Below are positions 54,664-63,999 of a DNA stretch of 64,000 nt, piece by piece. The notes beneath the pieces were generated by a model that saw nothing but the letters and a program-made list of their open reading frames with translations, made no database searches and was not told where the DNA came from. The stretch comes from Oscillatoriales cyanobacterium CG2_30_40_61 (lineage in GTDB: Bacteria; Cyanobacteriota; Cyanobacteriia; Cyanobacteriales; Microcoleaceae). Made by a program: the position numbers and the translations under genes. Position 1 is the stretch's first letter. The number at the start of each line of letters is the position of its first letter. The DNA lies in assembly GCA_001873365.1 (NCBI GenBank), contig MNYZ01000080.1:34470-98469 (forward strand), given 5' to 3'.

Positions 54664-54797
54664 TTAACCCCTGACACCGGAGGGAGATAGAAAACTCCGT
54701 ACCCTGTGCTAATTCCGACTGGACTTCGAGCCGACCATCATGTTTTTCAGTTACAATCAGCACGGGCGATCGCTAAACCTAACCCGGTTTCCTTGCC
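54664..54797 (-). pseudogene. remnant of a histidine kinase ATPase domain
   Basis: On the minus strand, EVGKETGLGLAIAR is followed, after a one-base frame error, by IVTEKHDGRLEVQSELAQGTEFSISL. Together these are the G2 box and the last strand of a HATPase_c domain. Nothing of the rest of the kinase remains: upstream is the DUF2330 gene and downstream a palindromic element. Confidence 0.8.
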
Positions 54798-54814
54798 AAC
54801 CTCAATAAACCTGA

Positions 54815-56134
54815 TTAATTTTTGTTCCAAATTCGATTCCACCAAGAATCTGAAGTTGATTCCATCCAATTAATCCGACGCCGAATATCTTCAATTTTCC
54901 AGCCCGTTAATTTGGCTAAGTTTTCTGCTTCGAGTTGCTGTCTTTGACGAACAGATTGCCGATAGGGTTGGGCTTGTGCACACTGCATGGGTTCACGATA
55001 GGGATGATTAACCACATATCGACCTTGAAAGTTTTGTTGATTAGCTGTTTCTTGAAAGTTTAAATCTTCGGGAAAAGTATTCCGGGCGTAGCGAATATGT
55101 AAACGGGTAATAAAGGTGGAATTTCCCGTCGGGGAATCTAACCAAAATACCCCGGCTTGCTTTAATTCCTGTGTAGTTAAAGGATCGGCAGAACAGGGAT
55201 CACATCCTCCCATATTCCAAGCATATTCTAAAAAGGCCACTTTTTTCTGTTCCCGTTCATGAATTGTATTAAATAGGGATTTATAAAAACCCGGAAAAAC
55301 TTCTTTCACAAATTCAGGAATATTTTGATCGGAAGGAATTTTAACAGTGCGATAATTAGTTAATTCTACTTGACCTTTCGGAGACAATAAATAAACAATT
55401 AAATCCTGTTCTCCCTTGCCATTAATCATTCCTAAACGAATCGGTAACATAAACCGAGGAGATTCATAAGCAATCATTAAAGGACGCAGATTTTGGAACC
55501 CACTTTGGTCAAATTTTTCTAAATTAACTTTAGCAACGAAAAATTTTAACCCCTGTTGAATATAGGGTTTTAATAGGGTACTTGCTCCTTGGGGAATTTG
55601 ATAACTATTTTGAATTAACCAGGTTTCTAAACCGTCGGATTCTTTGGCACTTAAAATCAAAATATCATATTCTCCCACGCTAAACCGGGCTTCAATGGTA
55701 ACTCCTAAACCCGACCGAGGTTGCTGTTGTTTTTCCATTTCTAAGGTCGTATTCCCCCCTCTGGTTGCGGGTAATGGGGCTTGCGGGTAAGGATTACAGG
55801 GATCGGGATCGAAATATTCCACCAGTCGTGGCGCACTAAAAGCATCCAATTGTTGGATAACTTTTGGTTCTCCAATTTTAACTTGTTCGGGTTTTAAAAC
55901 CACAGGAACTGGAACTACTAAGGCAAAATCTTTTACTGCTCCCTGATAATCATTTGCCATGGTTAAAATCGTCCGATTTTTGTCTCTGGCAATCACAACT
56001 TGTGAGGCTTGATTATATAAAGTAGCATCGGCTTTTGCTACATAAAATCCACAAAAGGCTAAGGCGGGGGCAGCAAAACTAATAGCCGCAAAAACAACAA
56101 TTAAAAACAGAATTAACCGATTTAAACCTTTCAT
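54815..56134 (-). CDS. secreted DUF2330 protein
   Basis: A 439-residue exported protein. The signal peptide (about 1-27, ending APALAF) leads into CGFYVAKADATLYNQASQVVIARD, the hallmark DUF2330 start, then TILTMANDYQGAVKDFALVVPVP. Conserved cysteines lie in DPDPCNPYP and GGCDPCSADPL, suggesting disulfides. The C-terminal 60 residues are helical and end near a Trp-rich tail (DSWWNRIWNKN). Function is unknown in the family. It is 24 bases behind an RnfD-like membrane gene, and both follow a patatin gene on the same strand. Confidence 0.82.
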   Translation of the reverse strand: MKGLNRLILFLIVVFAAISFAAPALAFCGFYVAKADATLYNQASQVVIARDKNRTILTMANDYQGAVKDFALVVPVPVVLKPEQVKIGEPKVIQQLDAFSAPRLVEYFDPDPCNPYPQAPLPATRGGNTTLEMEKQQQPRSGLGVTIEARFSVGEYDILILSAKESDGLETWLIQNSYQIPQGASTLLKPYIQQGLKFFVAKVNLEKFDQSGFQNLRPLMIAYESPRFMLPIRLGMINGKGEQDLIVYLLSPKGQVELTNYRTVKIPSDQNIPEFVKEVFPGFYKSLFNTIHEREQKKVAFLEYAWNMGGCDPCSADPLTTQELKQAGVFWLDSPTGNSTFITRLHIRYARNTFPEDLNFQETANQQNFQGRYVVNHPYREPMQCAQAQPYRQSVRQRQQLEAENLAKLTGWKIEDIRRRINWMESTSDSWWNRIWNKN

Positions 56135-56158
56135 TATTAACTCCTATTAAAATGTGAT

Positions 56159-57019
56159 CTAAAAAGAAGCAGATAAAGGCAAATATTTCAGGGATTTTGT
56201 AGACCAAGAAAATCGATGATTTTGAAAGATTTTATCTAAAATTAAAGTCAGGGGAGAGAGCGCAAATAAAGCCCAAAATAAAGCGGTCGAGATAAAAAAT
56301 TGATGTTGTAAAATAAAGGTTAATCCGGCTATTAATACCGCCCAAATAATTCGGCTGAAGGTGGAATTGGGAATAGAGCGCGGGTCGGTAATCATAAAGA
56401 ATGCGAACAGTAATAAACTACCATTCATCAGTTGATGGGTATACACATCCCAACCCCAACCTAAGCTGAAATTTCGCCCCGCTTCTAATCCTAAATAGGT
56501 GATTAAAAAGGCGGCGGAGGTATCCCAGCGACCGACTTTTTTAAGAATAATTCCTGCGGTTCCTAAAAATAGTAATAAATACCAGGAATCGGTTCCCCAT
56601 TGTCCAGGGGAAACCCAAGCATCGGCGCTGAGAGTTAAGGCAATAATAATCCCAAAGTTAGCGGGATTAAAAAAGTGTTTTCCCTGGGATTGAAAGATAA
56701 ATTTACTGGCGATCGCGCAACATCCGGCTAATGCTAAGGTTGTCCAATGATTAGCTCTGAGTAATAAACATAAGCCCAATGTGGTAATTAAAGCACTACG
56801 CCAAGATGCCAAAAATTCAGGGGATAAAAGGGTGAATTTTTTGTTAATATAGAAGGAGTAAATTGAGGAACAAACCCATTGAGTTAATAAACAACTTAAC
56901 CCAATTATTGCTATAAAATCTAGTCTTAATGTCCAGTCTCTTGTCCCGATTCCCAAGAGAAAAAACATTGATAGAAATAGGATTTGAGCATTACGGGCAT
57001 CTTTAAACATGATATTCAC
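56159..57019 (-). CDS. RnfD/NqrB-family integral membrane protein
   Basis: A 286-residue protein with about nine or ten membrane segments. QSQGKHFFNPANFGI (about 109-123) and LLLFAFFMITDPRSIPNS (about 202-219) are typical of RnfD/NqrB, the membrane subunits of ion-pumping NADH or ferredoxin oxidoreductases. The SGAT-type motif that carries covalently bound FMN in true RnfD is not found, and no rnfA, B, C, E or G gene is near. It may therefore be a stand-alone relative working with the secreted DUF2330 protein. It is 12 bases behind the patatin gene. Confidence 0.8.
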   Translation of the reverse strand: MNIMFKDARNAQILFLSMFFLLGIGTRDWTLRLDFIAIIGLSCLLTQWVCSSIYSFYINKKFTLLSPEFLASWRSALITTLGLCLLLRANHWTTLALAGCCAIASKFIFQSQGKHFFNPANFGIIIALTLSADAWVSPGQWGTDSWYLLLFLGTAGIILKKVGRWDTSAAFLITYLGLEAGRNFSLGWGWDVYTHQLMNGSLLLFAFFMITDPRSIPNSTFSRIIWAVLIAGLTFILQHQFFISTALFWALFALSPLTLILDKIFQNHRFSWSTKSLKYLPLSASF

Positions 57020-57031
57020 CTGAAGTTAAGA

Positions 57032-58072
57032 TTAAAGTAAAAGCAGTTGAATCCATTCATCCAAGCGTTGACGATTTTCTTCGGTTAATTGTTGCCCTAA
57101 TTTACTAATAGCATTCAAATTAGCTTCAGAAAAATCATCCATTTGTAAGGTTTGACGACTTTGCAAATCCGTATTAATTCTCAAATAATGTTCCGGGTGA
57201 CCCGTGGTATCAAAAATTTGTTGCATTTGATAATCAACGGTTTCCGCTCCCCCGGTCATAATAATATCAAATAAAGGGTCAAGCCATTTTAATTTTCCCC
57301 AATCTTTGGCTTCTTCATAGGGATATTTCTTTTTGACAACTCCGGTTCCTAACGATAAAACTACCATTTCTTTAGCGGTTGGGCCTTTTTCATAACGGTT
57401 ATCAAGATTAAAGTCTCGATTAAATTTATGACGAGCTTCTGCGTAAGCACAAAGGGTAGGATTATTAGCAAAAACTCCCCCATCAATACAAATATAAACA
57501 TCCTGATTCATGGCTTGAATTTTAGCCACTTCAAAGAAGGTAGGGGCGGCGGAAGTGGCGCGGAGAACATCTCTAATGAAATAATCATCTTTGATATTTA
57601 ATTTGGCATCATGCTGGGTGAAAAAGTGGCTTTTTCGCCTTTCTATTTCATAGGAAGTAATTAAACAGGGTTGAAGTAGTTCACTTAATTTAAGATCTTT
57701 AAAAAAATCACCCATGATCTGATTAAACTTTTGATAGGAGTATTTTTCATTAAATAATTCTCCCAAGGGTTGAAAGGAATTTTTAGAAGCCGGATCAAAG
57801 ATTTGACTCGATTCATACCGAAAAAAATGATCAACTTGTTCAGCAGAACATCGGGGTCTTAAGGGGTTTTCAGGATCGGGGCAAAGATAAAGAGCGGCTA
57901 AAATTCCTCCGGCACTTGTTCCAGCAATTAAGTCAAAATAATCTGCTATTCTGGCATCAGAATTTCCTGTAAAATCCTGTAATTTCTGTTCGACATACTT
58001 TAAAACTTCGGCGGAAATTATTCCCCGCAGTCCACCGCCATCTAAGGAAAGAATTCGAGTAAATTGTGCCAT
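57032..58072 (-). CDS. patatin-like phospholipase
   Basis: A 346-residue patatin-fold lipase. The oxyanion-hole motif DGGGLRG (11-17), nucleophile Ser53 in GTSAGG (51-56) and the dyad Asp in CIDGGVFANNP are all intact, so it should hydrolyse acyl esters of membrane lipids. It lacks a signal peptide and is cytoplasmic. Similar enzymes serve as effectors of anti-phage CBASS systems, but no nucleotidyltransferase or sensor gene is beside it. Its neighbours on the same strand (mtnX-like upstream by 39 bases, rnfD-like downstream by 12) point to a housekeeping or envelope role. Confidence 0.9.
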   Translation of the reverse strand: MAQFTRILSLDGGGLRGIISAEVLKYVEQKLQDFTGNSDARIADYFDLIAGTSAGGILAALYLCPDPENPLRPRCSAEQVDHFFRYESSQIFDPASKNSFQPLGELFNEKYSYQKFNQIMGDFFKDLKLSELLQPCLITSYEIERRKSHFFTQHDAKLNIKDDYFIRDVLRATSAAPTFFEVAKIQAMNQDVYICIDGGVFANNPTLCAYAEARHKFNRDFNLDNRYEKGPTAKEMVVLSLGTGVVKKKYPYEEAKDWGKLKWLDPLFDIIMTGGAETVDYQMQQIFDTTGHPEHYLRINTDLQSRQTLQMDDFSEANLNAISKLGQQLTEENRQRLDEWIQLLLL

Positions 58073-58111
58073 ATTTTAAAATTGTCTCCTGTTTAAAAGT
58101 TAGGAATTAGT

Positions 58112-58747
58112 TTACAATATATTCCATTTTTGAGATAAATGATCTCTAATATCAAAAAAATCTGTCCAATTAATATAGGGTTTTTGATATTCGTCTAAAT
58201 ATTCTGCCAAGCGATCGCGCGCAAAAACAATTGGCGTGGCTAAGGCCATATTTAAGTCGGTAACAGAGTCTCCAATCACAATTTTTTCCGGGTTAGAATA
58301 GCGTTCCATGACTTTTACTTTAGCGACTAATTCTGTATCGGCTTCAAACTCAGAATTAACCTGAAAATACTCTCCCGAGCTGTCTAAATCAACGGCATAC
58401 ATCCCATCAATTTTTTGACTTAATTCTCCTAAAACCGTTTCAACCATCACTCTAACCCCTCCTGAAACTAGGATAAAAGGAACTTCTTGGGTATGAAGAA
58501 AATCCAGAAATTCCACAAATCCAGGTCGTATTTTTTTGGTTCGAGAAAATTCTATAATTTCAGGATAACAACGGGATGGAATCGATTCTAACATGGTTCT
58601 GACTCCTGCTCGTAAGGTGATTTCCCTTTGATATAATAAGGGCATAATTTCCGCCGCAATTTTTGGGGTAAATTCTTTTAACATGGCTACAAAAGTTTCT
58701 TCTGCGGTAATTGTTCCATCAAAGTCACAAAAAACAATCGGTTTCAT
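58112..58747 (-). CDS. mtnX: HAD phosphatase, MtnX-like
   Basis: A 211-residue haloacid-dehalogenase phosphatase. Motif I is FCDFDGTIT (about 6-14), with the nucleophile and acid/base Asp pair; motif II is the Ser in PFILVSGGVRV; motif III and IV lie in KVKVMERYSNPEKIVIGDSVTDLNMA. The helical cap after residue 15 fits MtnX, which removes phosphate from 2-hydroxy-3-keto-5-methylthiopentenyl 1-phosphate in methionine salvage. A phosphoserine-phosphatase-like role cannot be ruled out, and no other mtn gene is in the window. Confidence 0.75.
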   Translation of the reverse strand: MKPIVFCDFDGTITAEETFVAMLKEFTPKIAAEIMPLLYQREITLRAGVRTMLESIPSRCYPEIIEFSRTKKIRPGFVEFLDFLHTQEVPFILVSGGVRVMVETVLGELSQKIDGMYAVDLDSSGEYFQVNSEFEADTELVAKVKVMERYSNPEKIVIGDSVTDLNMALATPIVFARDRLAEYLDEYQKPYINWTDFFDIRDHLSQKWNIL

Positions 58748-58856
58748 AATTAGTCTAGGTAGGTTATTAGTTGTAATGGAAAATATTCGTTAGTTTGTTG
58801 TTGGGATGCGGAGCTTACTAAGAGTGCTGAAGCGCAACAACGGGCGCAACAACGAG

Positions 58857-61043
58857 TTAATTAGGATGCTGTCGCCAGTATTCTCTAACCATTTTTATTT
58901 CTTCATAATTATAGTTTTCTCCTAAACATTCATAAATTGTTTTTAAGCTGGTATCTCCAACTTTTTTGATCGCCTCAATAATAACTTTTTGCCGTTCAGG
59001 TTCAACAAATTGATCGATATTAATATTCTGATTAGCGGCAATTAATTGGGTTAAATGATCGGCAATGGTGCTAGTTTTTAATCCTCTTTCATTGGCGATC
59101 GCATTCAAACTCAGACCGTCTTGATATAGAGATAAAGTCATAATTAAACTATCGGATAAATCCTCCAGGGTGAGACGTTGAGATCCAGATTTTTTAGCGT
59201 AAGAATTTGGCGGGTTTTGTCCATGACAGTAGGTAAAAATAGCTTCAGTAAATTGTTGACCATAACGTTCTAATTTATAACTCCCCACGCCAGAAATTTG
59301 ACTTAATTCCTCTAAATTTTGGGGTCGTTGTTGTGCCATTAATTTTAACGTAGAATCGGAAAAAACCATATAGGGAGGAATAGATTGTTGATCGGCTAAT
59401 TTTTTCCGTAGTTGGCGCAATTGTTCAAATAGCATTTCTACTTCTATCGCTAAAGAACGAGTTGATTTTTCGACATTTTGTTCTTTAATAACCGTAATTT
59501 CAACGGTTCTTTCCTGTTTCATTACCTCCCAACTACGGGAATTTAATTTCAAAATAGCATAACCATCGGTGCTTTGATCCAGTAGTCCTTGACGTAAAAG
59601 CGATCGGCCTAAATTCTTCCATTCTTCGGCGGTTTTATCCTTACCAATACCATAGGTAGAAAGTTGATCATGGCGGCGATCCAAAATTTTTTGACTTTTC
59701 GATCCTCTTAATACATCAATAATATAATTCATCCCAAATCTTTCCTGACATCGGGCAATACAGGATAAAAATTTCATTGCTTCAATTGTCCAATCTTCCA
59801 CCGGATTTTGGGTGCGACAATTATCACATTTTGCACAATTTTCCGAGAAAAATTCACCAAAATAACTTAATTGAACGGTGCGCCGACATTCCGATGCTTC
59901 CGCATAATCTAACATTTGTCGTAACTGTTGACGGGCGATGCGTTGTTCATCGGGATCGGGTTTTTGTTCAATTAAATATTCAATGGTTTTAAGATCACCA
60001 TAACTAAAAAATAACGTACATCTAGCGGCTTCTCCATCCCGTCCCGCCCGACCGGATTCTTGATAATAACTTTCTAAGGTTCGAGGTAAACTATAATGGA
60101 TTACAAAGCGAACATCGGGCTTATTAATTCCCATGCCAAAGGCAACAGTAGCGACCATAATTTGCGCATCATCTCGAATAAACCGAGTCTGATTTTCTGA
60201 CCGGATTTGATCTTCAAGTCCGGCGTGATAGGGTAGGGCAGAAATCCCATGATTTTGTAACCGAAATGCCAAATCTTCTACATTTTTTCGACTTAAACAA
60301 TAGATAATTCCTGAACCTCCCACATCCTGAATAATTTTTAATAGCTGGGTAAAGGTTTGTTTCTTCTTGGGAATCACTTCATAGTATAAATTAGGGCGAT
60401 TAAAACTAGCAACATGAATATAGGGATTTTTTAACTCTAACTGTTGAATAATATCCTGTCTCACCCGTTGAGTTGCTGTTGCTGTTAAGGCTAAAACCGG
60501 AATTTTAGGATAACGAGTCCGTAGTTGTTTTAATTTTCGATATTCTGGGCGAAAATCGTGTCCCCATTCCGATACACAATGGGCTTCATCAATGGCAAAA
60601 GCTGAAATTCCTAACTGTTCTTCTAGGGTATCTAAAAAAAATAAAAATCGTTCGGATAATAAACGTTCCGGGGCTACATAAAGCAATTTAATATCCCCTT
60701 TTAAAATTGCTAATTCCCTTGATTTTGCTTCCGCAGCCGTTAAGGTACTATTGAGAAAAGTAGCACCAACTCCATTATCTTGTAATGCCTCCACTTGATC
60801 TTGCATTAAAGCAATTAAGGGGGAGACTACTATCATTAATCCCGGTTTTAATAAAGCCGGAAGTTGAAAACATAGAGACTTTCCACCTCCGGTGGGCATA
60901 ATAATTAATAAATCTCGCTTTTGTAGCGCCTGTTCAATTATTTCGCGCTGTCCGGGTCGAAAGGAATCATAACCAAAGAAATGCTTAAGAGACTGTTCTA
61001 GGGATTGGGGTTGGGCGAAGGGGGTAGAAATTAGCCCTGACAT
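58857..61043 (-). CDS. recQ: ATP-dependent DNA helicase RecQ
   Basis: A 3'-5' DNA helicase of recombination and repair, 728 residues. Visible: FGYDSFRPGQREII (motif 0), MPTGGGKSLCFQ (motif I), AIDEAHCVSEWGHDFRPEY (motif II with the aromatic-rich loop), LALTATATQRV (motif III), VATVAFGMGINKPDVRFVIH and SYYQESGRAGRDG (motifs V and VI). The zinc-binding cysteines lie at CRRTVQLSYFGE and CAKCDNC, followed by winged-helix and HRDC (LRQLRKKLADQQSIPPYMVF) domains, then a helix-turn-helix C-terminal region (GLSLNAIANERGLKTSTIADH). All motifs look functional. Confidence 0.96.
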   Translation of the reverse strand: MSGLISTPFAQPQSLEQSLKHFFGYDSFRPGQREIIEQALQKRDLLIIMPTGGGKSLCFQLPALLKPGLMIVVSPLIALMQDQVEALQDNGVGATFLNSTLTAAEAKSRELAILKGDIKLLYVAPERLLSERFLFFLDTLEEQLGISAFAIDEAHCVSEWGHDFRPEYRKLKQLRTRYPKIPVLALTATATQRVRQDIIQQLELKNPYIHVASFNRPNLYYEVIPKKKQTFTQLLKIIQDVGGSGIIYCLSRKNVEDLAFRLQNHGISALPYHAGLEDQIRSENQTRFIRDDAQIMVATVAFGMGINKPDVRFVIHYSLPRTLESYYQESGRAGRDGEAARCTLFFSYGDLKTIEYLIEQKPDPDEQRIARQQLRQMLDYAEASECRRTVQLSYFGEFFSENCAKCDNCRTQNPVEDWTIEAMKFLSCIARCQERFGMNYIIDVLRGSKSQKILDRRHDQLSTYGIGKDKTAEEWKNLGRSLLRQGLLDQSTDGYAILKLNSRSWEVMKQERTVEITVIKEQNVEKSTRSLAIEVEMLFEQLRQLRKKLADQQSIPPYMVFSDSTLKLMAQQRPQNLEELSQISGVGSYKLERYGQQFTEAIFTYCHGQNPPNSYAKKSGSQRLTLEDLSDSLIMTLSLYQDGLSLNAIANERGLKTSTIADHLTQLIAANQNINIDQFVEPERQKVIIEAIKKVGDTSLKTIYECLGENYNYEEIKMVREYWRQHPN

Positions 61044-61205
61044 TGCTAGTAATTTAGATAAAACGTCTTTTTTATTTTATAATTAAAATGGGCTGAATTG
61101 CTAGGATATTCTGATTATTTTGGGGAATTGAGAACCCAGAATTGTTATTTGATGCCTGAAAAGTGTTAAATTTTAAAATAAAGTGACAAAGTTCAGAGGA
61201 GATTT

Positions 61206-61490
61206 ATGCCGAAAGCGGTTTGGAATGGTACAGTTTTAGCCGAAAGTGATCAATGTGTCGTGGTAGAAGGGAATCAATATTTTCCCCCAAACTCGATTAA
61301 ACCTGAATATTTTCAGGACAGTAGCACCCACACGACTTGCGGCTGGAAAGGGGTGGCAAGTTATTATGATATCGTGGTTGAGGGGCAAAAGAATAAGGAT
61401 GCGGCTTGGTATTATCCCGAACCAAAATCCGCAGCTAAAAATATTGAGGGTTATATTGCCTTTTGGAAAGGAGTTAAAGTTGAAGTTTAA
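61206..61490 (+). CDS. DUF427 protein
   Basis: A 94-residue protein of the DUF427 family: MPKAVWNGTVLAESDQCVVVEGNQYFPP at the start (the first 20 residues are the conserved strand pair), TTCGWKGVASYYDIVVEGQ in the centre and AWYYPEPKSAAKNIEGYIAFW near the end. A GGAG lies 6-9 bases before the ATG. The family has a small beta fold and no proven activity. It stands between recQ and recJ and is convergent with neither. Confidence 0.88.
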   Translation: MPKAVWNGTVLAESDQCVVVEGNQYFPPNSIKPEYFQDSSTHTTCGWKGVASYYDIVVEGQKNKDAAWYYPEPKSAAKNIEGYIAFWKGVKVEV

Positions 61491-61511
61491 TTAGAAGTAA
61501 AATTTTTTCAG

Positions 61512-61541
61512 TAGGGGTAATTGATCAATTGCCCTTACTAT
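61512..61541. repeat. AGTAGGGGTAATTGATC palindrome (imperfect)
   Basis: AGTAGGGGTAATT and AATTGCCCTTACT face each other around GATC. It is related to the perfect 26-bp palindrome at 44940-44965 and follows the DUF427 gene, where it may end transcription. Confidence 0.65.
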
Positions 61542-61626
61542 AAAGATGATGCGTAATTCCTGTTAAAAATAACAATAATTTTGATACAATAGAGTATTCT
61601 TTTATTTAGATTAATCTTTAGAAACT

Positions 61627-63726
61627 GTGCAACCTCCTTCCCCAGAATCCTTTAATTCCCATCAACTTCCGAATCAACGGTGGTATATTTTCCCCCAACA
61701 ATCTGACCTTGCCCAACAGTTAGCAGATACCTTGGGAATTATTCCCTTAGTCACCCAAGTTTTAATTAATCGCGGCATTGAAACCCCGGAACAGGCGGAG
61801 GCTTTTTTAACCCCTGAATCGCAAGTTTTACCCTCTCCCCTGGAGGAATTTAAGGATTTAGAAAAAAGTGTAGAATTGTTAGAAAATGCGATTAATCAGG
61901 GGGATAAAATCGCAATTTGTGGGGATTATGATGCCGATGGTATGACCAGTACGGCTTTATTAATGCGATCGCTTTCTACCTTGGGAGCTAATGTTAATTA
62001 TGCTATTCCTAGCCGCATGAAAGAAGGCTATGGAATTAATAACCGAATAGTAGAAGAATTCCATCAAGAAGACGTTAAAATTATCCTGACCGTTGATAAT
62101 GGGATTTCCGCCTATCAACCCATTGCTAGAGCCAAAGAATTAGGGTTAATTGTAATTATTACCGATCACCATGATTTACCCGAACAATTACCTCCAGCCG
62201 ATGCAATTCTCAACCCTAAATTATTACCATTATTATCCCCATATCGAGGATTAGCCGGGGTAGGAGTTGCCTATGTTTTAGCTATTTGTTTAGCTCAAAA
62301 GTTGGGTAAAATTCAAGGATTAGTCAATCCTTTGTTAGAATTATTTACATTAGGAACTATTGCGGATTTAGCCCCTTTAGTTGGAGTTAACCGCCGTTGG
62401 TTAAAACGCGGTTTAAAGTTAATTCCCTATTCCCAAATTACCGGGATTCAAGCATTAATTCAAGTGGCCGGAGTTTCCACCGGATATCAAGCAAAATCGG
62501 AAGAACAGCCGGAAAATTCCCTCCCATCTACTAACAATAAAACCCTAAAACCCGATGATATTGGTTTTCGTTTGGGGCCGAGAATTAACGCCATTGGACG
62601 GTTAGCAGACCCCCAAATTGTGATCGAATTATTAACCACAGAAAATATGGGAATTGCCTTAGAACGGGCAATGCAATGTGAACAAATTAATCAACAAAGA
62701 CAATTATTATGTGAAGAAATTCAACAGGAAGCCATCGCCTGGGTTGAAGAACAACAGATTGATTTTAAACAAGAAAGGGTGTTAGTAGTAGTACAACCGG
62801 AATGGCATCATGGCGTGATTGGAATTGTCGCTTCTCGGTTAGTAGAAAGATACGGGGTTCCCGTATTTATTGGAACCTATGAACAGCCAGAAGACGAAAC
62901 CGAATCCCCTAAAATAGTTCGAGGTTCAGCCCGGGGAATTTTAGAATTTGATATTTTTAAAGCCTTAGAATATTGTCAAGATTTACTGGGTAAATTCGGA
63001 GGACATAAAGCCGCCGGAGGGTTTTCTTTCCCCGCCGAAAACTTAGATAAAATTAAAACCCGATTAAGTGAATTTGCCCATCAATGTTTAGAATTAGAAC
63101 ATCTTAAACCCTTAATTAAAATTGATACTCAAGCCAATTTAAGTGAAATTAACTTTAATCTCTATGATCAAATTAATCAACTCCATCCCTGTGGGATAGA
63201 AAATAACGCCCCCACCTTTTGGACTCCTAACGTGCGAATTGTTAAACAAAAAGTTGTCGGAAAAGGACATATAAAACTCACCTTAACCCAAGATAAATTT
63301 TCCTATACTCAACTAACTGCCTTACCAACTATTAATGCCATGGCTTGGCGTTGGGCGGACTATTTTCCCCTTCCCCACTGTTTAGATATTGCCTATCAAT
63401 TAAAAGAAAATAACTGGAATGGTCAAACAAAAATTGAGTTAGAATTAGTTGGGGCGAGATTACCCGAATCTCCAGAAATCCAACATTCTCAAGTCAATAA
63501 AAGTGTAGAATTTGACTATAATAATAAACCCTATAGTTGTAGTTTATCTTATGTTGGTAATAGCCAAGAATTGAAAATCCGAAATCAGAAAGGGGAAGTA
63601 TTAGCTATCAAAAAAGGTCAACGTTTTGGACTGTTAGGAACAAGTCGTCAGGATGCTCAAACTGTTGATGTGTCTCAACCTGGATTTTATAATTTAATTC
63701 AAGCGGCAATTAAAGCGTTAGAATAA
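61627..63726 (+). CDS. recJ: single-stranded-DNA-specific exonuclease RecJ
   Basis: RecJ degrades single-stranded DNA 5' to 3' in repair and recombination. The 699-residue protein starts at GTG (MQPPSPESFNSHQ). DHH-domain motifs are complete: ICGDYDADGMTSTALL (about 98-113), VDNGISAY, ITDHHDLPE (about 178-186), NPK and GLAGVGVAY. The DHHA1 part has HHGVIGIVASRLVERYGVPV and GKFGGHKAAGGFSFP. The C-terminal part has an OB-type region (VVGKGHIKLTLTQD). An insert rich in Glu/Asn (EEQPENSLPSTNNKT) at about 297-311 is not usual in Escherichia coli RecJ. Confidence 0.95.
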   Translation: MQPPSPESFNSHQLPNQRWYIFPQQSDLAQQLADTLGIIPLVTQVLINRGIETPEQAEAFLTPESQVLPSPLEEFKDLEKSVELLENAINQGDKIAICGDYDADGMTSTALLMRSLSTLGANVNYAIPSRMKEGYGINNRIVEEFHQEDVKIILTVDNGISAYQPIARAKELGLIVIITDHHDLPEQLPPADAILNPKLLPLLSPYRGLAGVGVAYVLAICLAQKLGKIQGLVNPLLELFTLGTIADLAPLVGVNRRWLKRGLKLIPYSQITGIQALIQVAGVSTGYQAKSEEQPENSLPSTNNKTLKPDDIGFRLGPRINAIGRLADPQIVIELLTTENMGIALERAMQCEQINQQRQLLCEEIQQEAIAWVEEQQIDFKQERVLVVVQPEWHHGVIGIVASRLVERYGVPVFIGTYEQPEDETESPKIVRGSARGILEFDIFKALEYCQDLLGKFGGHKAAGGFSFPAENLDKIKTRLSEFAHQCLELEHLKPLIKIDTQANLSEINFNLYDQINQLHPCGIENNAPTFWTPNVRIVKQKVVGKGHIKLTLTQDKFSYTQLTALPTINAMAWRWADYFPLPHCLDIAYQLKENNWNGQTKIELELVGARLPESPEIQHSQVNKSVEFDYNNKPYSCSLSYVGNSQELKIRNQKGEVLAIKKGQRFGLLGTSRQDAQTVDVSQPGFYNLIQAAIKALE

Positions 63727-63753
63727 AGTGATATAGCAATCCTAAATGATTTT

Positions 63754-63999
63754 CTATATATAAGTATACTGATGAATTTTGGGAAAATCAAATTTATGTT
63801 CCTTAGTAAAAAACTCGAACAAAAATTTGATAATCTTAAACGACCTGCATAAATACCAATACTTCCTCAAAAAGTTTTTCGCTTGTAACCAAATATCTTC
63901 AACCGGATTTTGTTGCGGAGCATTAGGAGCAAATAAAATACAAGTAATTAAAAAATCATCAGGTTCTTTATCACCATTTATTTCTGATAAAAATTCTCT
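63754..63999 (-). mobile_element. IS630-family transposase, C-terminal part (5' end outside window)
   Basis: On the minus strand 81 codons run from the window edge to TAG. They include CILFAPNAPQQNPVEDIWLQ, the NPVE(D/H)xW motif with the final catalytic Glu of DDE transposases of the IS630/Tc1 group, then AKNFLRKYWYL and the usual charged tail. The frame is open throughout, so this end is intact. It reads toward recJ from the right and marks an insertion sequence crossing the window edge. Confidence 0.8.

Noticed and set aside
54554..54763. 69-codon open frame as a separate gene
   Set aside because: It is the frameshifted tail of a histidine kinase ATPase domain running into a palindromic repeat, without a plausible start.
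57032..58072. Patatin as an effector of a CBASS anti-phage system
   Set aside because: No cyclic-nucleotide synthase, ubiquitin-like or HORMA gene lies nearby, and the neighbours read as an envelope and housekeeping group.
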